Assembly: GCA_022826345.1 (NCBI GenBank)
Contig: JAJDVB010000195.1
Span: 1 to 14,904, forward strand
Reading direction: 5' to 3'
Length of the DNA: 14,904 nt
DNA from: Alphaproteobacteria bacterium
GTDB lineage: Bacteria > Pseudomonadota > Alphaproteobacteria > UBA828
Positions 1 through 6,334 of this stretch are shown here, one piece after another. The notes under the pieces were generated by a model that did no database searches, was not told the DNA's origin, and worked only from the letters and a program-made list of their open reading frames with translations. The stretch's first letter is position 1. Each line of letters starts with the position of its first letter. A program made the position numbers and the translations under genes.

Positions 1-2
1 TC

Positions 3-269
3 GAGAACGTCGCCAAGAAGGGCAAGATGAGCAAGGCCGAGGCCAAGCGCACCGTGGACCTGGTGCTGGGCGAGATCGAGGCCGGGATCAAGAAGTCGAA
101 GAAGGAAGGCCGCTACACCATCGGCAACTTCGGCACCTTCACCATCGTCAAGCGCCCCGGGCGCAAGGGCCGCAACCCGCAGACCGGCGAGGCGATCCGC
201 ATCCGGGCCTCCAAGGCCCTCCGCTTCCGCCCCTCGGCACAGCTGCGCAGGGCTGCCGGCGCGAAGTAA
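3..269 (+). CDS. HU/IHF-family nucleoid DNA-binding protein, 5' end outside the window
   Basis: Small basic histone-like protein that would bind and bend DNA as a dimer. The frame is open from base 3 to the TAA at 267-269, giving 88 visible residues. The visible N-terminus (ENVAKKGKMSKAEAKR) aligns with helix 1-2 of HU from about residue 8, so the true start is probably some 20 bases left of the window. The ATG at 27 is in frame, but starting there would remove the first helix, so I reject it. Diagnostic features are GNFGTFTIVKR, the arm motif GRNPQTGEAIRIRASKAL, and the C-terminal helix FRPSAQLRRAA. The projected full length of about 95 residues fits the family (about 90). GC-rich codons match the native chromosome. 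It could be HU or an IHF subunit; I cannot tell which. Confidence 0.9.
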   Translation, partial: ENVAKKGKMSKAEAKRTVDLVLGEIEAGIKKSKKEGRYTIGNFGTFTIVKRPGRKGRNPQTGEAIRIRASKALRFRPSAQLRRAAGAK

Positions 270-559
270 TCCCCGCGCGCCTGACTTCTCGCAGGGGGAA
301 AGGCGACCATCACAGTTTTGCTATAGAGACAGGCGGCCGCCTGATGATGGGGTGTATGACGTGTCATCTGTGTATGAGACGAGGTCGAGGGACAGAACGG
401 CTACCAAGAAAGCGAACCGGAATAGCACATCGACTGGTCCTATGCGGGCCCTTTCAAATCCCACAAGATTGCACCGCGACGGCCCTTCGTTCAACTAATC
501 CTTCTAGTTTCACTACCAAGGGTGTGCGCCTAAGTGGAATTGGTGCATGAGAGGATGCA
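270..559. other. Intergenic stretch at the left edge of the AT-rich island
   Basis: I see no convincing gene in these 290 bases. A 68-codon open frame at 344-550 has no good ribosome site, no recognisable motif and mixed codon use. The bases just after the HU stop stay GC-rich; composition shifts around 344. Possible regulatory elements are an extended -10-like TGCTATAGA at 319-327 without a clear -35, a perfect 12-bp palindrome AGGCGGCCGCCT at 331-342, and an inverted repeat ATGAC-GT-GTCAT at 356-367. Any of these could belong to the promoter of the downstream two-gene module, but none is strong. The ribosome site GAGAGGA at 549-555 serves the ATG at 560. Confidence 0.45.
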
Positions 560-1204
560 ATGGCACTATTGAATAGGTCTATACAAGTCTACGGTAAGCT
601 TGATCAGTTTTTCGAGACGCTTCGCGAGGGCCAAGCTCCCAGTAAATTTAATCGCGAGTTTCTTAGAGATATTGGATTCAAATCGTCCAATTGGCTTGCC
701 GCGATAGGATTAATGAAAGGGCTGGGGTTCCTGACACCTGAAGGGGCGCCGACTTCTCAATACATGGATTTTCTTGATAAGACGAGGTGGAAAAAAGTTC
801 TTGCAGATGCTGTAAAAGATGCGTACAGCGACCTTTTCGTGATGAAGCGCAATCCAACCCAAGAGGATTTTTCACAGATCGCCGGCAAATTCAAGAGCAC
901 ATACAATCTAAGCGATACGGTTAGCGAGAGATCAGCACGGACTTTCTTGGCTCTTCTTGAGCTGTGTGATAGAGATACTATAGTAGGTGACACAGACACT
1001 CAAATTGACGATAAGTCTGAGATTCCCGAAGATACACCAAGCCCTCTACCTGAGCCGGTCGATATAGCGCCAAAGGAGGCAAGGCAAACGGCTACGCGAC
1101 AGGCTGATTTGCATTACAACATCCAGATTCATCTCCCCGCAACAAAGGGCATAGAAGTATACAACGCGATATTCAAATCTTTAAGGGAGCATATCGTTGA
1201 CTAG
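560..1204 (+). CDS. DUF5343-like protein, first gene of a two-gene module
   Basis: 214 residues, probably cytoplasmic, with no signal peptide or membrane segment. Residues about 7-140 resemble the DUF5343 family. Features are a helix ending LDQFFETL, a P-x-x-F...FLRDIGFKSSN stretch at 27-44, LMKGLGFLTPEGAPTSQY at 51-68, and a conserved-looking helix LADAVKDAYSDLF at 81-93. This part looks like a winged-helix-type fold. Residues about 141-180 form an acidic, proline-rich linker. Residues 184-212 (LHYNIQIHLPATKGIEVYNAIFKSL) form a second small module seen at the C-termini of several prokaryotic AAA-associated and defence-related proteins. The ATG at 560 has GAGAGGA four bases upstream. The stop overlaps the next gene by 8 bases, so the pair is translationally coupled. 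Composition is much lower in GC than the flanks, suggesting acquisition by transfer. The function is unknown; an antitoxin, sensor or partner role for the HEPN protein is inference. Confidence 0.75.
   Translation: MALLNRSIQVYGKLDQFFETLREGQAPSKFNREFLRDIGFKSSNWLAAIGLMKGLGFLTPEGAPTSQYMDFLDKTRWKKVLADAVKDAYSDLFVMKRNPTQEDFSQIAGKFKSTYNLSDTVSERSARTFLALLELCDRDTIVGDTDTQIDDKSEIPEDTPSPLPEPVDIAPKEARQTATRQADLHYNIQIHLPATKGIEVYNAIFKSLREHIVD
1183..1189 (+). promoter_or_regulatory. Ribosome binding site supporting a TTG start
   Basis: AAGGGAG lies seven bases before the TTG at 1197, inside the last codons of the DUF5343-like gene. It is the reason to choose this rare start codon, and it implies that the two genes are translated in a coupled way. 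Confidence 0.6.
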
Positions 1205-1790
1205 TGCTAGAAAAAATATCAGGGATTTTGTTTTCAGAGGACTTCTTTTCGAATCAGAGACTGAGAAATTTCGCCAAGCCGGCATCAAGGTTGGTTCAGA
1301 TTTAGGATATACCGAGGAACAACTCCTGTGGGAAGCGTTGAGTCCATTTGGCGTCAAGAGACGCAACGATGCTGTGCAAATGGCGCGCTTGTATGCCGTT
1401 CTGCACGCATTTGAGAACGAAGTACGCTCGTTGATTAGAGACACATTGGAAGAAGCGGTAGGTCCGGGTTGGTGGGATTCTGAAGGCGTTCCGAAGAAAA
1501 TCAGAGATGCCGCGGAGAACCGGCAGAAATCTGCAGAACAAGATTCGTGGTTAGAAGGAGCAAAGTCTGATCGGTTAGAATTTGTAGACTTTGGAGATCT
1601 ATCGTCAATTATTGTCCAGAACTGGGAGCATTTCAAAGACATGATGCCCACGCAGGACTGGATTCGTCAACGCATGAACGAGTTGGAGAAGTCGCGCCAC
1701 TTCGTGGCCCATAATCGTCTACTTATGCCATCCGAATTTCAGCGCATCTATATGTATATTTCAGACTGGAACAAAGTCGTTGGTCTGTAA
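1197..1790 (+). CDS. Swt1-type HEPN domain protein, putative ribonuclease toxin or effector
   Basis: 197 residues, all-helical in appearance and probably cytoplasmic. It resembles the HEPN domain of Swt1-like proteins. Features are LYAVLHAFENEVRSLI at 65-80, GWWDSEGVPKKI at 91-102, an AENRQ helix, DFGDLSSIIVQNWEHF at 131-146, and the active-site-like segment SRHFVAHNRL at 166-175. The R167-x4-H172 spacing fits the Rx4-6H motif that forms the RNase site in HEPN toxins and effectors. The residue after Arg is His rather than the common Asn. The start is TTG with a good AAGGGAG site, and it overlaps the upstream gene by the 8 bases TTGACTAG. It ends 18 bases before the convergent SRAP gene. AT-rich composition sets the pair apart from the chromosome. 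Family assignment is from motif pattern; RNA cleavage and a defence or toxin-antitoxin role are inferred. Confidence 0.75.
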   Translation: MTSARKNIRDFVFRGLLFESETEKFRQAGIKVGSDLGYTEEQLLWEALSPFGVKRRNDAVQMARLYAVLHAFENEVRSLIRDTLEEAVGPGWWDSEGVPKKIRDAAENRQKSAEQDSWLEGAKSDRLEFVDFGDLSSIIVQNWEHFKDMMPTQDWIRQRMNELEKSRHFVAHNRLLMPSEFQRIYMYISDWNKVVGL

Positions 1791-1808
1791 TCCGACCCCA
1801 TTATTATT

Positions 1809-2528
1809 TTAGGATGTTTCAGAAAAGATATCATGTTGCTCGTGCCCCATCCGCTCCACACACCGCTCATCGTCGTGGGCGGGTTTGTTGACCAGCGTGC
1901 TCACCGGGTGGAAGGTCATCGCGTCGGCGGGGTAGGGGGCGAGGGGGATGGACTCGCCCGCGAGCCAGGGACCATAGGCGTCGGGCGGCAGGATTACGGG
2001 CATGCGGAGGTGGATCGGCGCCAGAGCTTCGTTGGCCTCGGTGGTGAGGACGGTGCAGGTCTCCAGCACGTCGCCCGGTTCCAGTTCGGATAGCGAGCCG
2101 GTGAGCGTGAGGCCATTGGGCACCCGCCAGCTCTCCCACAGCCCGGCGAAGGCGAAACCGCCGCCATCCTTCATCCCGATCAGGTAGGGCTGCTTGGCCT
2201 TGCCTTCGCGTTTCCACTCATAGAAGCCGTCGGCCGGGATCAGGCAGCGGCGCGCCTTGAAGGCGTCACGGAACGAGGGTTTCTGGTGCGCGGTCTCCGA
2301 GCGCGCGTTGATCAGCTTGTAGCCGATATTCGGTTCCTTGGCCCACGCGGGGACCAGCCCCCAGCGCAGCATGGAGAGGCGGCGGCCGCCTTCGGCCAGG
2401 CGCACCGCCGCGATGGTCTGCCCCGGCGCCACGTTGTAGCGCGGCCGCAGGTTCTGGGCTGGGCCGAGCAGGTCGAGGAGTTCGTCAAGCTCGCGCCAGG
2501 GGAGGCGCTGGGTGAAGCGTCCGCACAT
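1809..2528 (-). CDS. yedK: SRAP-family protein (YedK/HMCES type), abasic-site DNA crosslinking
   Basis: 239 residues, usual for the family. SRAP proteins bind single-stranded DNA and form a covalent link between Cys2 and abasic sites, shielding them during repair. The hallmarks are present: Cys2 directly after Met (MCGRF, so the start is certain), PRYNVAPGQ at 29-37, NARSET at 74-79, CLIPADGFYEW at 95-105 with E104, and PIHLRMPVIL at 171-180 with H173. Its ATG at 2528 lies 33 bases after the stop of the SDR gene on the same strand, so the two may be co-transcribed, although I see no clear Shine-Dalgarno site. The last residues (about 230-239, QHDIFSETS) are encoded at the AT-rich edge of the adjacent island, so the native C-terminus may have been altered when the island arrived. 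Confidence 0.93.
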   Translation of the reverse strand: MCGRFTQRLPWRELDELLDLLGPAQNLRPRYNVAPGQTIAAVRLAEGGRRLSMLRWGLVPAWAKEPNIGYKLINARSETAHQKPSFRDAFKARRCLIPADGFYEWKREGKAKQPYLIGMKDGGGFAFAGLWESWRVPNGLTLTGSLSELEPGDVLETCTVLTTEANEALAPIHLRMPVILPPDAYGPWLAGESIPLAPYPADAMTFHPVSTLVNKPAHDDERCVERMGHEQHDIFSETS

Positions 2529-2561
2529 GTTGGTCGGGCGGCCGGCGGGCCGGCGCGCGGC

Positions 2562-3317
2562 CTACCAGGCAGTCCAGCCGAGGTCGATCATGAGGTGGGC
2601 GCCGTGCACCGCATCGGCCTCCGACGAGACGAGGTAAGCCACGGCGCCGGAGACGTCGTCGGCCTCCATCCAGTAGCGGCCCATCGGCGCGATGGCCTCC
2701 ATCCGCTCTTCCCTGCCGGGCTGGGCGCGGATCGCCGCGTTCATGTCGGTCCTCGTGGCGCCGGGTCCCACCGCGTTGACGTTGATCCCGTGCGGCCCAA
2801 GCTCCAGGCCAAGCGCCTTGGTCAGCAGCATCTGGCCGCCCTTCGACGCGCAATAGGCGGCGCCGGCGCTCGAGCCGACGACGCCGAGCGTGGACGTGAT
2901 GTTGACGATCTTGCCCGCGCCCTTTGCCTTCATCACCGGCGCTACCGCCTTGGCCATGAAAAAGCTGCCCTTGAGGTTGATGTCGATCTGCGCGTCCCAG
3001 AGCGCCTCGGTGGTCTCCTCCATGGGCAGCGGGTGGTAGACGCCGGCGTTGTTGATGAGGATGTCGATGGTGCCGAAGGCATCGGCCACCTCCACCGCCA
3101 GCCGCTCGCAGTCCGCCACCTTGGAAACGTCGGCCTGGAACGGCGCGGCGCGGCCGCCGGCGTCCACGATCTCCTGCACCACCGCTTCGGCCTTGTCGCG
3201 CGCGGTGTGCGCGACCACTGCGATCACGGCGCCGTCCGCAGCCAGACGCCGCGCGATGCTGGCGCCGATCCCGCGCGAGCCTCCGGTGACGATCGCGACC
3301 TTGCCCTCAAGCCTCAT
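2562..3317 (-). CDS. Short-chain dehydrogenase/reductase (FabG-like SDR)
   Basis: 251 residues, typical of classical SDRs: NAD(P)(H)-dependent cytosolic enzymes that interconvert alcohols and ketones. Seen are the Rossmann glycine motif TGGSRGIG (11-18), NNAG (89-92), catalytic Ser142 in NITST, the Y155-CAS-K159 pair, and the NAVGPGATRTDM segment after it. H38 and the lack of an obvious Asp at the end of strand 2 leave the cofactor preference open. An in-frame ATG at 3407 would add 30 low-complexity residues. I prefer the ATG at 3317 because GGGAGG lies six bases upstream and the Rossmann strand then begins properly at residue 6. The substrate cannot be read from the sequence. It is upstream of the SRAP gene on the same strand. 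Confidence 0.9.
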   Translation of the reverse strand: MRLEGKVAIVTGGSRGIGASIARRLAADGAVIAVVAHTARDKAEAVVQEIVDAGGRAAPFQADVSKVADCERLAVEVADAFGTIDILINNAGVYHPLPMEETTEALWDAQIDINLKGSFFMAKAVAPVMKAKGAGKIVNITSTLGVVGSSAGAAYCASKGGQMLLTKALGLELGPHGINVNAVGPGATRTDMNAAIRAQPGREERMEAIAPMGRYWMEADDVSGAVAYLVSSEADAVHGAHLMIDLGWTAW

Positions 3318-3415
3318 GCCCTGCCTCCCGTCGTTGGCGGCGGGCACGATAGCATGCGAAGCCGGCTCCGCTTCCCGTGTGGCGCGTCCCCATGCGACCA
3401 ACCTCACGGGAGGAT

Positions 3416-3457
3416 CCCCACCTCACCCCGGCCCTCTCCTCCCCAGGGAGGAGAGGG
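3416..3457. repeat. GC-rich intergenic repeat with perfect hairpin, copy 1
   Basis: A 24-base block at 3416-3439 recurs exactly at 12245-12268 in the same orientation. Within it starts a perfect inverted repeat: arms CCCTCTCCTCCC (3432-3443) and GGGAGGAGAGGG (3446-3457) separated by only two bases. It lies between the 3' end of the liv operon and the start of the SDR gene. It resembles the short dispersed GC-rich intergenic repeats common in alphaproteobacteria. It has no T-run, so it is at best a weak terminator or mRNA 3'-end stabiliser for the operon. Confidence 0.75.
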
Positions 3458-3506
3458 AGAGAAGGTTGGCGCCGCCTGCGTCTCCCCTCCGGCCCGGACG
3501 GGCCAG

Positions 3507-3965
3507 CTACTCGGCCTCCTCCATCTTCATCTCGCCGTGATCCATGTCGGCGCCGTGGTCCTTCATCTCCCCGTGACCGAATTCGCTGGAAGCCCCACCG
3601 AAATCCAGCTTCTTGACCACGCGGTCACGGGTCGGGCCGCTGACGTCGAGGGTGAGCGCCCACTCGCCCAGCATCTCGAGCTCCAGCGTGGCGGTGTAGT
3701 GGCCCGGCATCGAGCCTGCCGCCGCCTTCACGGGCCGCACGTTGTGCGCCAGCGGCATGGACGGCATGTCGGCTTTGACCACGACCTCGGCGCCCGCCAC
3801 GGGTTCGCCGCTCTTCTTGCCCTTGAGCATGATCGTGCAGTCGTAGGTGAGCTTCTCCGCCGTCGCCGCGCAGCTCACGTCGGCCGCGACCCGCTCGCCC
3901 GCCAGGGCGGAGCCGCCCGCGATCAGCATCGCCGACAGAGTCAGGCCTGCGATGAAGATACGCAT
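3507..3965 (-). CDS. Secreted YtkA-like protein with His/Met-rich tail
   Basis: 152 residues. Residues 1-22 form a signal peptide (hydrophobic core IAGLTLSAMLIAGG, likely cleavage after ALA), so the protein should be periplasmic. The body resembles the YtkA/FixH-like beta-sandwich: paired cysteines C32 and C43, PVAGAEVVVKADMPSMPLAHN (56-75 region), GHYTATLELEMLGEWALTL (88-106). The tail from residue 131 carries H131, M134, H137, M141, H143, M146 and M148 in an acidic context, which suggests a metal-binding, perhaps copper-binding, segment. The ATG at 3965 lies only three bases after the livF stop, with AGGGGAG eight bases upstream inside livF, so it is the last gene of the transporter operon. 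A metal role and any link to transport are inference. Confidence 0.8.
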   Translation of the reverse strand: MRIFIAGLTLSAMLIAGGSALAGERVAADVSCAATAEKLTYDCTIMLKGKKSGEPVAGAEVVVKADMPSMPLAHNVRPVKAAAGSMPGHYTATLELEMLGEWALTLDVSGPTRDRVVKKLDFGGASSEFGHGEMKDHGADMDHGEMKMEEAE

Positions 3966-3968
3966 GGT

Positions 3969-4685
3969 TCATTCTCCCCTCGTTAGACCCAGATAGGCGC
4001 TGACCAGCAGCTCGTGTTCGGCGAGTTCGGCTGCCTTGCCGTCCAGTATGATACGCCCGCTTTCCAGCACGTAGCCCCTGTCCGCGATCGCCAAGGCCTG
4101 GCGCACGTTCTGCTCGACCAGCAGGATCGTGACGCCCGCGTCCCTGAGCCGGGGGATCAGGGCGAAGACGTCCAGCGCGGCGATCGGGGCAAGGCCGAGG
4201 GAGGGCTCGTCGAGTATCAGGAGCTTGGGCCGCGCCATCAGCCCGCGCGCCAGCGCCAGCATTTGCGCCTGGCCGCCGCTGAGCGCCGAGCCCGGCTCGT
4301 CGAGCCGCTCCCGCAGCATCGGGAAGGATTCGAGCACGCGCTCGATGTCCGCCTCGGTCTTGGCGCGGCCCGCCACGTTATGGGCCCCGAGCCGCAGGTT
4401 CTGTGCCACGGTCAGCCCGCCGAAGATCAGGCGACCCTCCGGCACCTGCACGATGCCGCGGCGCATGATCCGGTGCGGCGGCAGGCGGGTGATCGCCTGG
4501 CCGAGGAAGCGGATCTGCCCGCCGGATGGCCGCTCGATGCCGCACACCGCATGCATTGTCGAGCTCTTGCCGGCGCCATTGGCACCGATCAGGGCGACGA
4601 TCTCGCCTTCCGCGACCTCCAGCGAGACGCCCTGGACGGCGCGCACCTTGCCGTAGCTCAGGTGCAGGTCGCGAATCTCAAGCAT
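3969..4685 (-). CDS. livF: LivF-type ABC transporter ATPase (cassette B)
   Basis: 238-residue cytoplasmic ATPase of a HAAT-type importer. Walker A is GANGAGKS (34-41), the signature LSGGQ (135-139), and Walker B LLILDEP (155-161) with E160. The D-loop region is SLGLAP. The switch-histidine position reads VEQN (190-193), with Gln as is normal in LivF. The C-terminal EHELLVSAYLG is the usual LivF ending. The start overlaps the livG stop by eight bases (ATGCTTGA), and the stop is three bases from the YtkA-like gene. It should pair with the cassette B LivG; since that partner has a degenerate signature, this protein's Walker A may sit in the impaired ATP site. Confidence 0.93.
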   Translation of the reverse strand: MLEIRDLHLSYGKVRAVQGVSLEVAEGEIVALIGANGAGKSSTMHAVCGIERPSGGQIRFLGQAITRLPPHRIMRRGIVQVPEGRLIFGGLTVAQNLRLGAHNVAGRAKTEADIERVLESFPMLRERLDEPGSALSGGQAQMLALARGLMARPKLLILDEPSLGLAPIAALDVFALIPRLRDAGVTILLVEQNVRQALAIADRGYVLESGRIILDGKAAELAEHELLVSAYLGLTRGE

Positions 4686-5433
4686 CCAGTGCGTCCTTGC
4701 CGAGATAGGCTTCGAGCACCTCGGGGTGCTCCAGGACCCGACCCGGCTCGCCGTCCGCGATCTTGCGGCCGAAATTGAGAACGCAAAGGCGCTGGCAGAG
4801 CGTCGAGATCAGGTCGAGCTTGTGCTCGATGACGATGCAGGTGCGCCCCGGCACCGCGAAGTCGCGAATGAGGGCGGCCATCTCCGCGGTCTCGGCCGGG
4901 GTCATGCCGCCCGCCGGCTCGTCGAGCAGCAGCAGCGCCGGAGAGCGCACGAGCGCGCGGGCAAGTTCCAGCCTGCGTTGTTCGGGGAGCGGCAGGCTGC
5001 CCGCCAGCACGTTCCGCCGATCCGCGAGGCCCACCGCATCGAGCAGGCGATCGACCTCCGCCTTCCGCGCCCGCTCGGCCGCGGACCGGTTGGACAGCAG
5101 CGCCATCGGCCCAACGCCCGGCAGGCTGTGCTGCGCCACCCAGACATTCTCGCGCACGCTCATGCGCTGGAAGATGCGGAGGTTCTGGAAGGTTCGCGCG
5201 ATGCCCAGGCGAACGATTCCGGCCGGCGTGCTCCTGGTGATGTCCTCGTCGCGCAGGAGGATGCGGCCGGTATCGGCCGGATGAACGCCGGTGATCACGT
5301 TGAACAGCGTCGTCTTGCCGGAGCCGTTGGGGCCGATGAGGCCCACCACCTCGCCGTCCGCGACCGCGAGATCGAGCGCCTCCAGGGCGGCGACGCCCCC
5401 GAAGGATCGGCTCAGGCCCTCAACTCTCAGCAC
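4678..5433 (-). CDS. livG: LivG-type ABC transporter ATPase with degenerate signature motif (cassette B)
   Basis: 251 residues. Walker A GPNGSGKT (34-41), Q-loop Gln83 in ARTFQNLR, Walker B ALLLLDEP (166-173) with E172, and switch His204 in IEHK are intact. The signature, which in LivG proteins usually reads like LAYGQQRRLE, is here LPLPEQRRLE (147-156). The conserved glycine is proline, encoded by CCC. The cassette A paralogue keeps Gly (LAFGEQ). The start codon is GTG and overlaps the upstream livM gene by 14 bases; the stop overlaps livF by eight. The LivG identity is secure from FQNLRIF, RRLELARAL and LNFGRKIADG. Whether the signature change lowers ATPase activity or simply makes the dimer asymmetric is open. 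Confidence 0.93.
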   Translation of the reverse strand: MLRVEGLSRSFGGVAALEALDLAVADGEVVGLIGPNGSGKTTLFNVITGVHPADTGRILLRDEDITRSTPAGIVRLGIARTFQNLRIFQRMSVRENVWVAQHSLPGVGPMALLSNRSAAERARKAEVDRLLDAVGLADRRNVLAGSLPLPEQRRLELARALVRSPALLLLDEPAGGMTPAETAEMAALIRDFAVPGRTCIVIEHKLDLISTLCQRLCVLNFGRKIADGEPGRVLEHPEVLEAYLGKDALDA

Positions 5434-6331
5434 GGACCAACCCTCGCCAGCGCCCGCGCAGCCAGTGCATGGCGGCTTCGTCCAGCAGACCGCGCGGGCG
5501 CACGATCAGCAGCAGGGCGACCAGGCCGCCGAAGACGATCATGCGGTAGCCGGAGATCGCGCGGATCGATTCCAGCAGGCCGATATCGATGGCGACGCCG
5601 ATCAGCGGCCCGAAGGCCGTGCCCAGTCCGCCGATCAGGCCGTAAGCGAGCGCGTGCACGCCCAGCATCACGTTGAAGATCTTGGGCTCGACGTAGGTCG
5701 CGAGATGCGCGTAGAGGGCGCCGCCGATGCCCGCGACAATGCCGGCCATGACGACGGCAAGAATCTTGTACTTGGTGACGTTGAGACCCTGCATCTCGGT
5801 CAGCATCGGGTCCTCGCCGATCATCCGGAAGATGGCGCCGAGGCGGGAGCGCTCCAGGATCAGGAAACCGACGAGCACCGCCGCCAGCAGCCCGTAGATG
5901 ATCAGCATGTACTCGAAGGCCGAGACGTTGCTGTCGTAGATGGCGCGGATGTCGCGGAAGCCGTCGGAGCCGTCGGGGCCCACCAGCTCGCCGTCGATCT
6001 CCACCTGGTAGGTGAAGATCTCGAAGATCAGCCGCACCATCTCGGCGAAGGCGAGCGTGGCCACGGAGAAGTAGAGCCCCCTGAGCCGCACGGTCGGGAT
6101 CGCCACCACCAGCGCCGCCGCCCCGGCCACCAGCGCGCCCCACAGCAGGCCAAGCCAGATCGGCCAGCCCCACATCGCGGTCGCGATGCCGGAGCCGTAG
6201 GCGCTAACGGCGAAGAAGGCCTGTTGGCCGAACGATATCTCGCCCACCACGAGCAGCAGATAGGCCGAGAGCGCGATGAACGAGATCATGCCGATGTTGG
6301 AGAGGACCGTGATGAGGTAGAGGTCGTCCAT
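5420..6331 (-). CDS. livM: LivM-type ABC transporter permease (cassette B)
   Basis: 303-residue inner-membrane protein with many hydrophobic helices, among them IGMISFIALSAYLLLVVG, LWGALVAGAAALVVAIP, LIIYGLLAAVLVGFLIL and ILAVVMAGIVAGIGGAL. LivM hallmarks are GQQAFFAVSAYGSG, RLRGLYFSVATLAFAEMVRL, the ATPase-coupling segment FRMIGEDPMLTEMQGLNVTKYK, and the PRGLLDE ending. A periplasmic loop around VGPDGSDGFRDI precedes the second half. It starts at ATG 6331, three bases after the livH stop, and overlaps livG by 14 bases. It pairs with LivH to form the membrane channel. Confidence 0.92.
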   Translation of the reverse strand: MDDLYLITVLSNIGMISFIALSAYLLLVVGEISFGQQAFFAVSAYGSGIATAMWGWPIWLGLLWGALVAGAAALVVAIPTVRLRGLYFSVATLAFAEMVRLIFEIFTYQVEIDGELVGPDGSDGFRDIRAIYDSNVSAFEYMLIIYGLLAAVLVGFLILERSRLGAIFRMIGEDPMLTEMQGLNVTKYKILAVVMAGIVAGIGGALYAHLATYVEPKIFNVMLGVHALAYGLIGGLGTAFGPLIGVAIDIGLLESIRAISGYRMIVFGGLVALLLIVRPRGLLDEAAMHWLRGRWRGLVRAES

Positions 6332-6334
6332 CGC

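Noticed and set aside
190..193. Gln in place of His at the switch position of both LivF proteins (VEQN)
   Set aside because: I first took this for a catalytic defect, but it is the normal state in the LivF family. The positions given here are residue numbers.
270..300. Possible terminator after the HU gene (TCCCC with GGGGA)
   Set aside because: The stem is short with a large loop, and no T-run follows.
440..480. A TTCAAATCC stretch resembling the T-arm of a tRNA (possible island attachment site)
   Set aside because: The flanking bases do not pair into a T-stem, and no acceptor, D or anticodon arm can be drawn around it.
344..550. 68-codon open frame upstream of the DUF5343-like gene, as a possible small antitoxin
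   Set aside because: No good ribosome site, no recognisable domain, many Cys/Arg/Thr residues in a random-looking order, and its stop falls at the ribosome site of the next gene. It looks like chance.
1809..2528. SRAP gene as a third member of the HEPN defence module
   Set aside because: It is convergent to the pair, has native GC-rich codon use except at its last codons, and is more likely co-transcribed with the SDR gene.
2286..3986. Long + strand open frames over the SRAP/SDR/YtkA genes (also 5291-7960 and 9556-10758 over the liv genes)
   Set aside because: These are antisense shadows of GC-rich genes; they are rich in Arg/His/Asp/Gly and Ala with no domain pattern, while the opposite strand carries full families.
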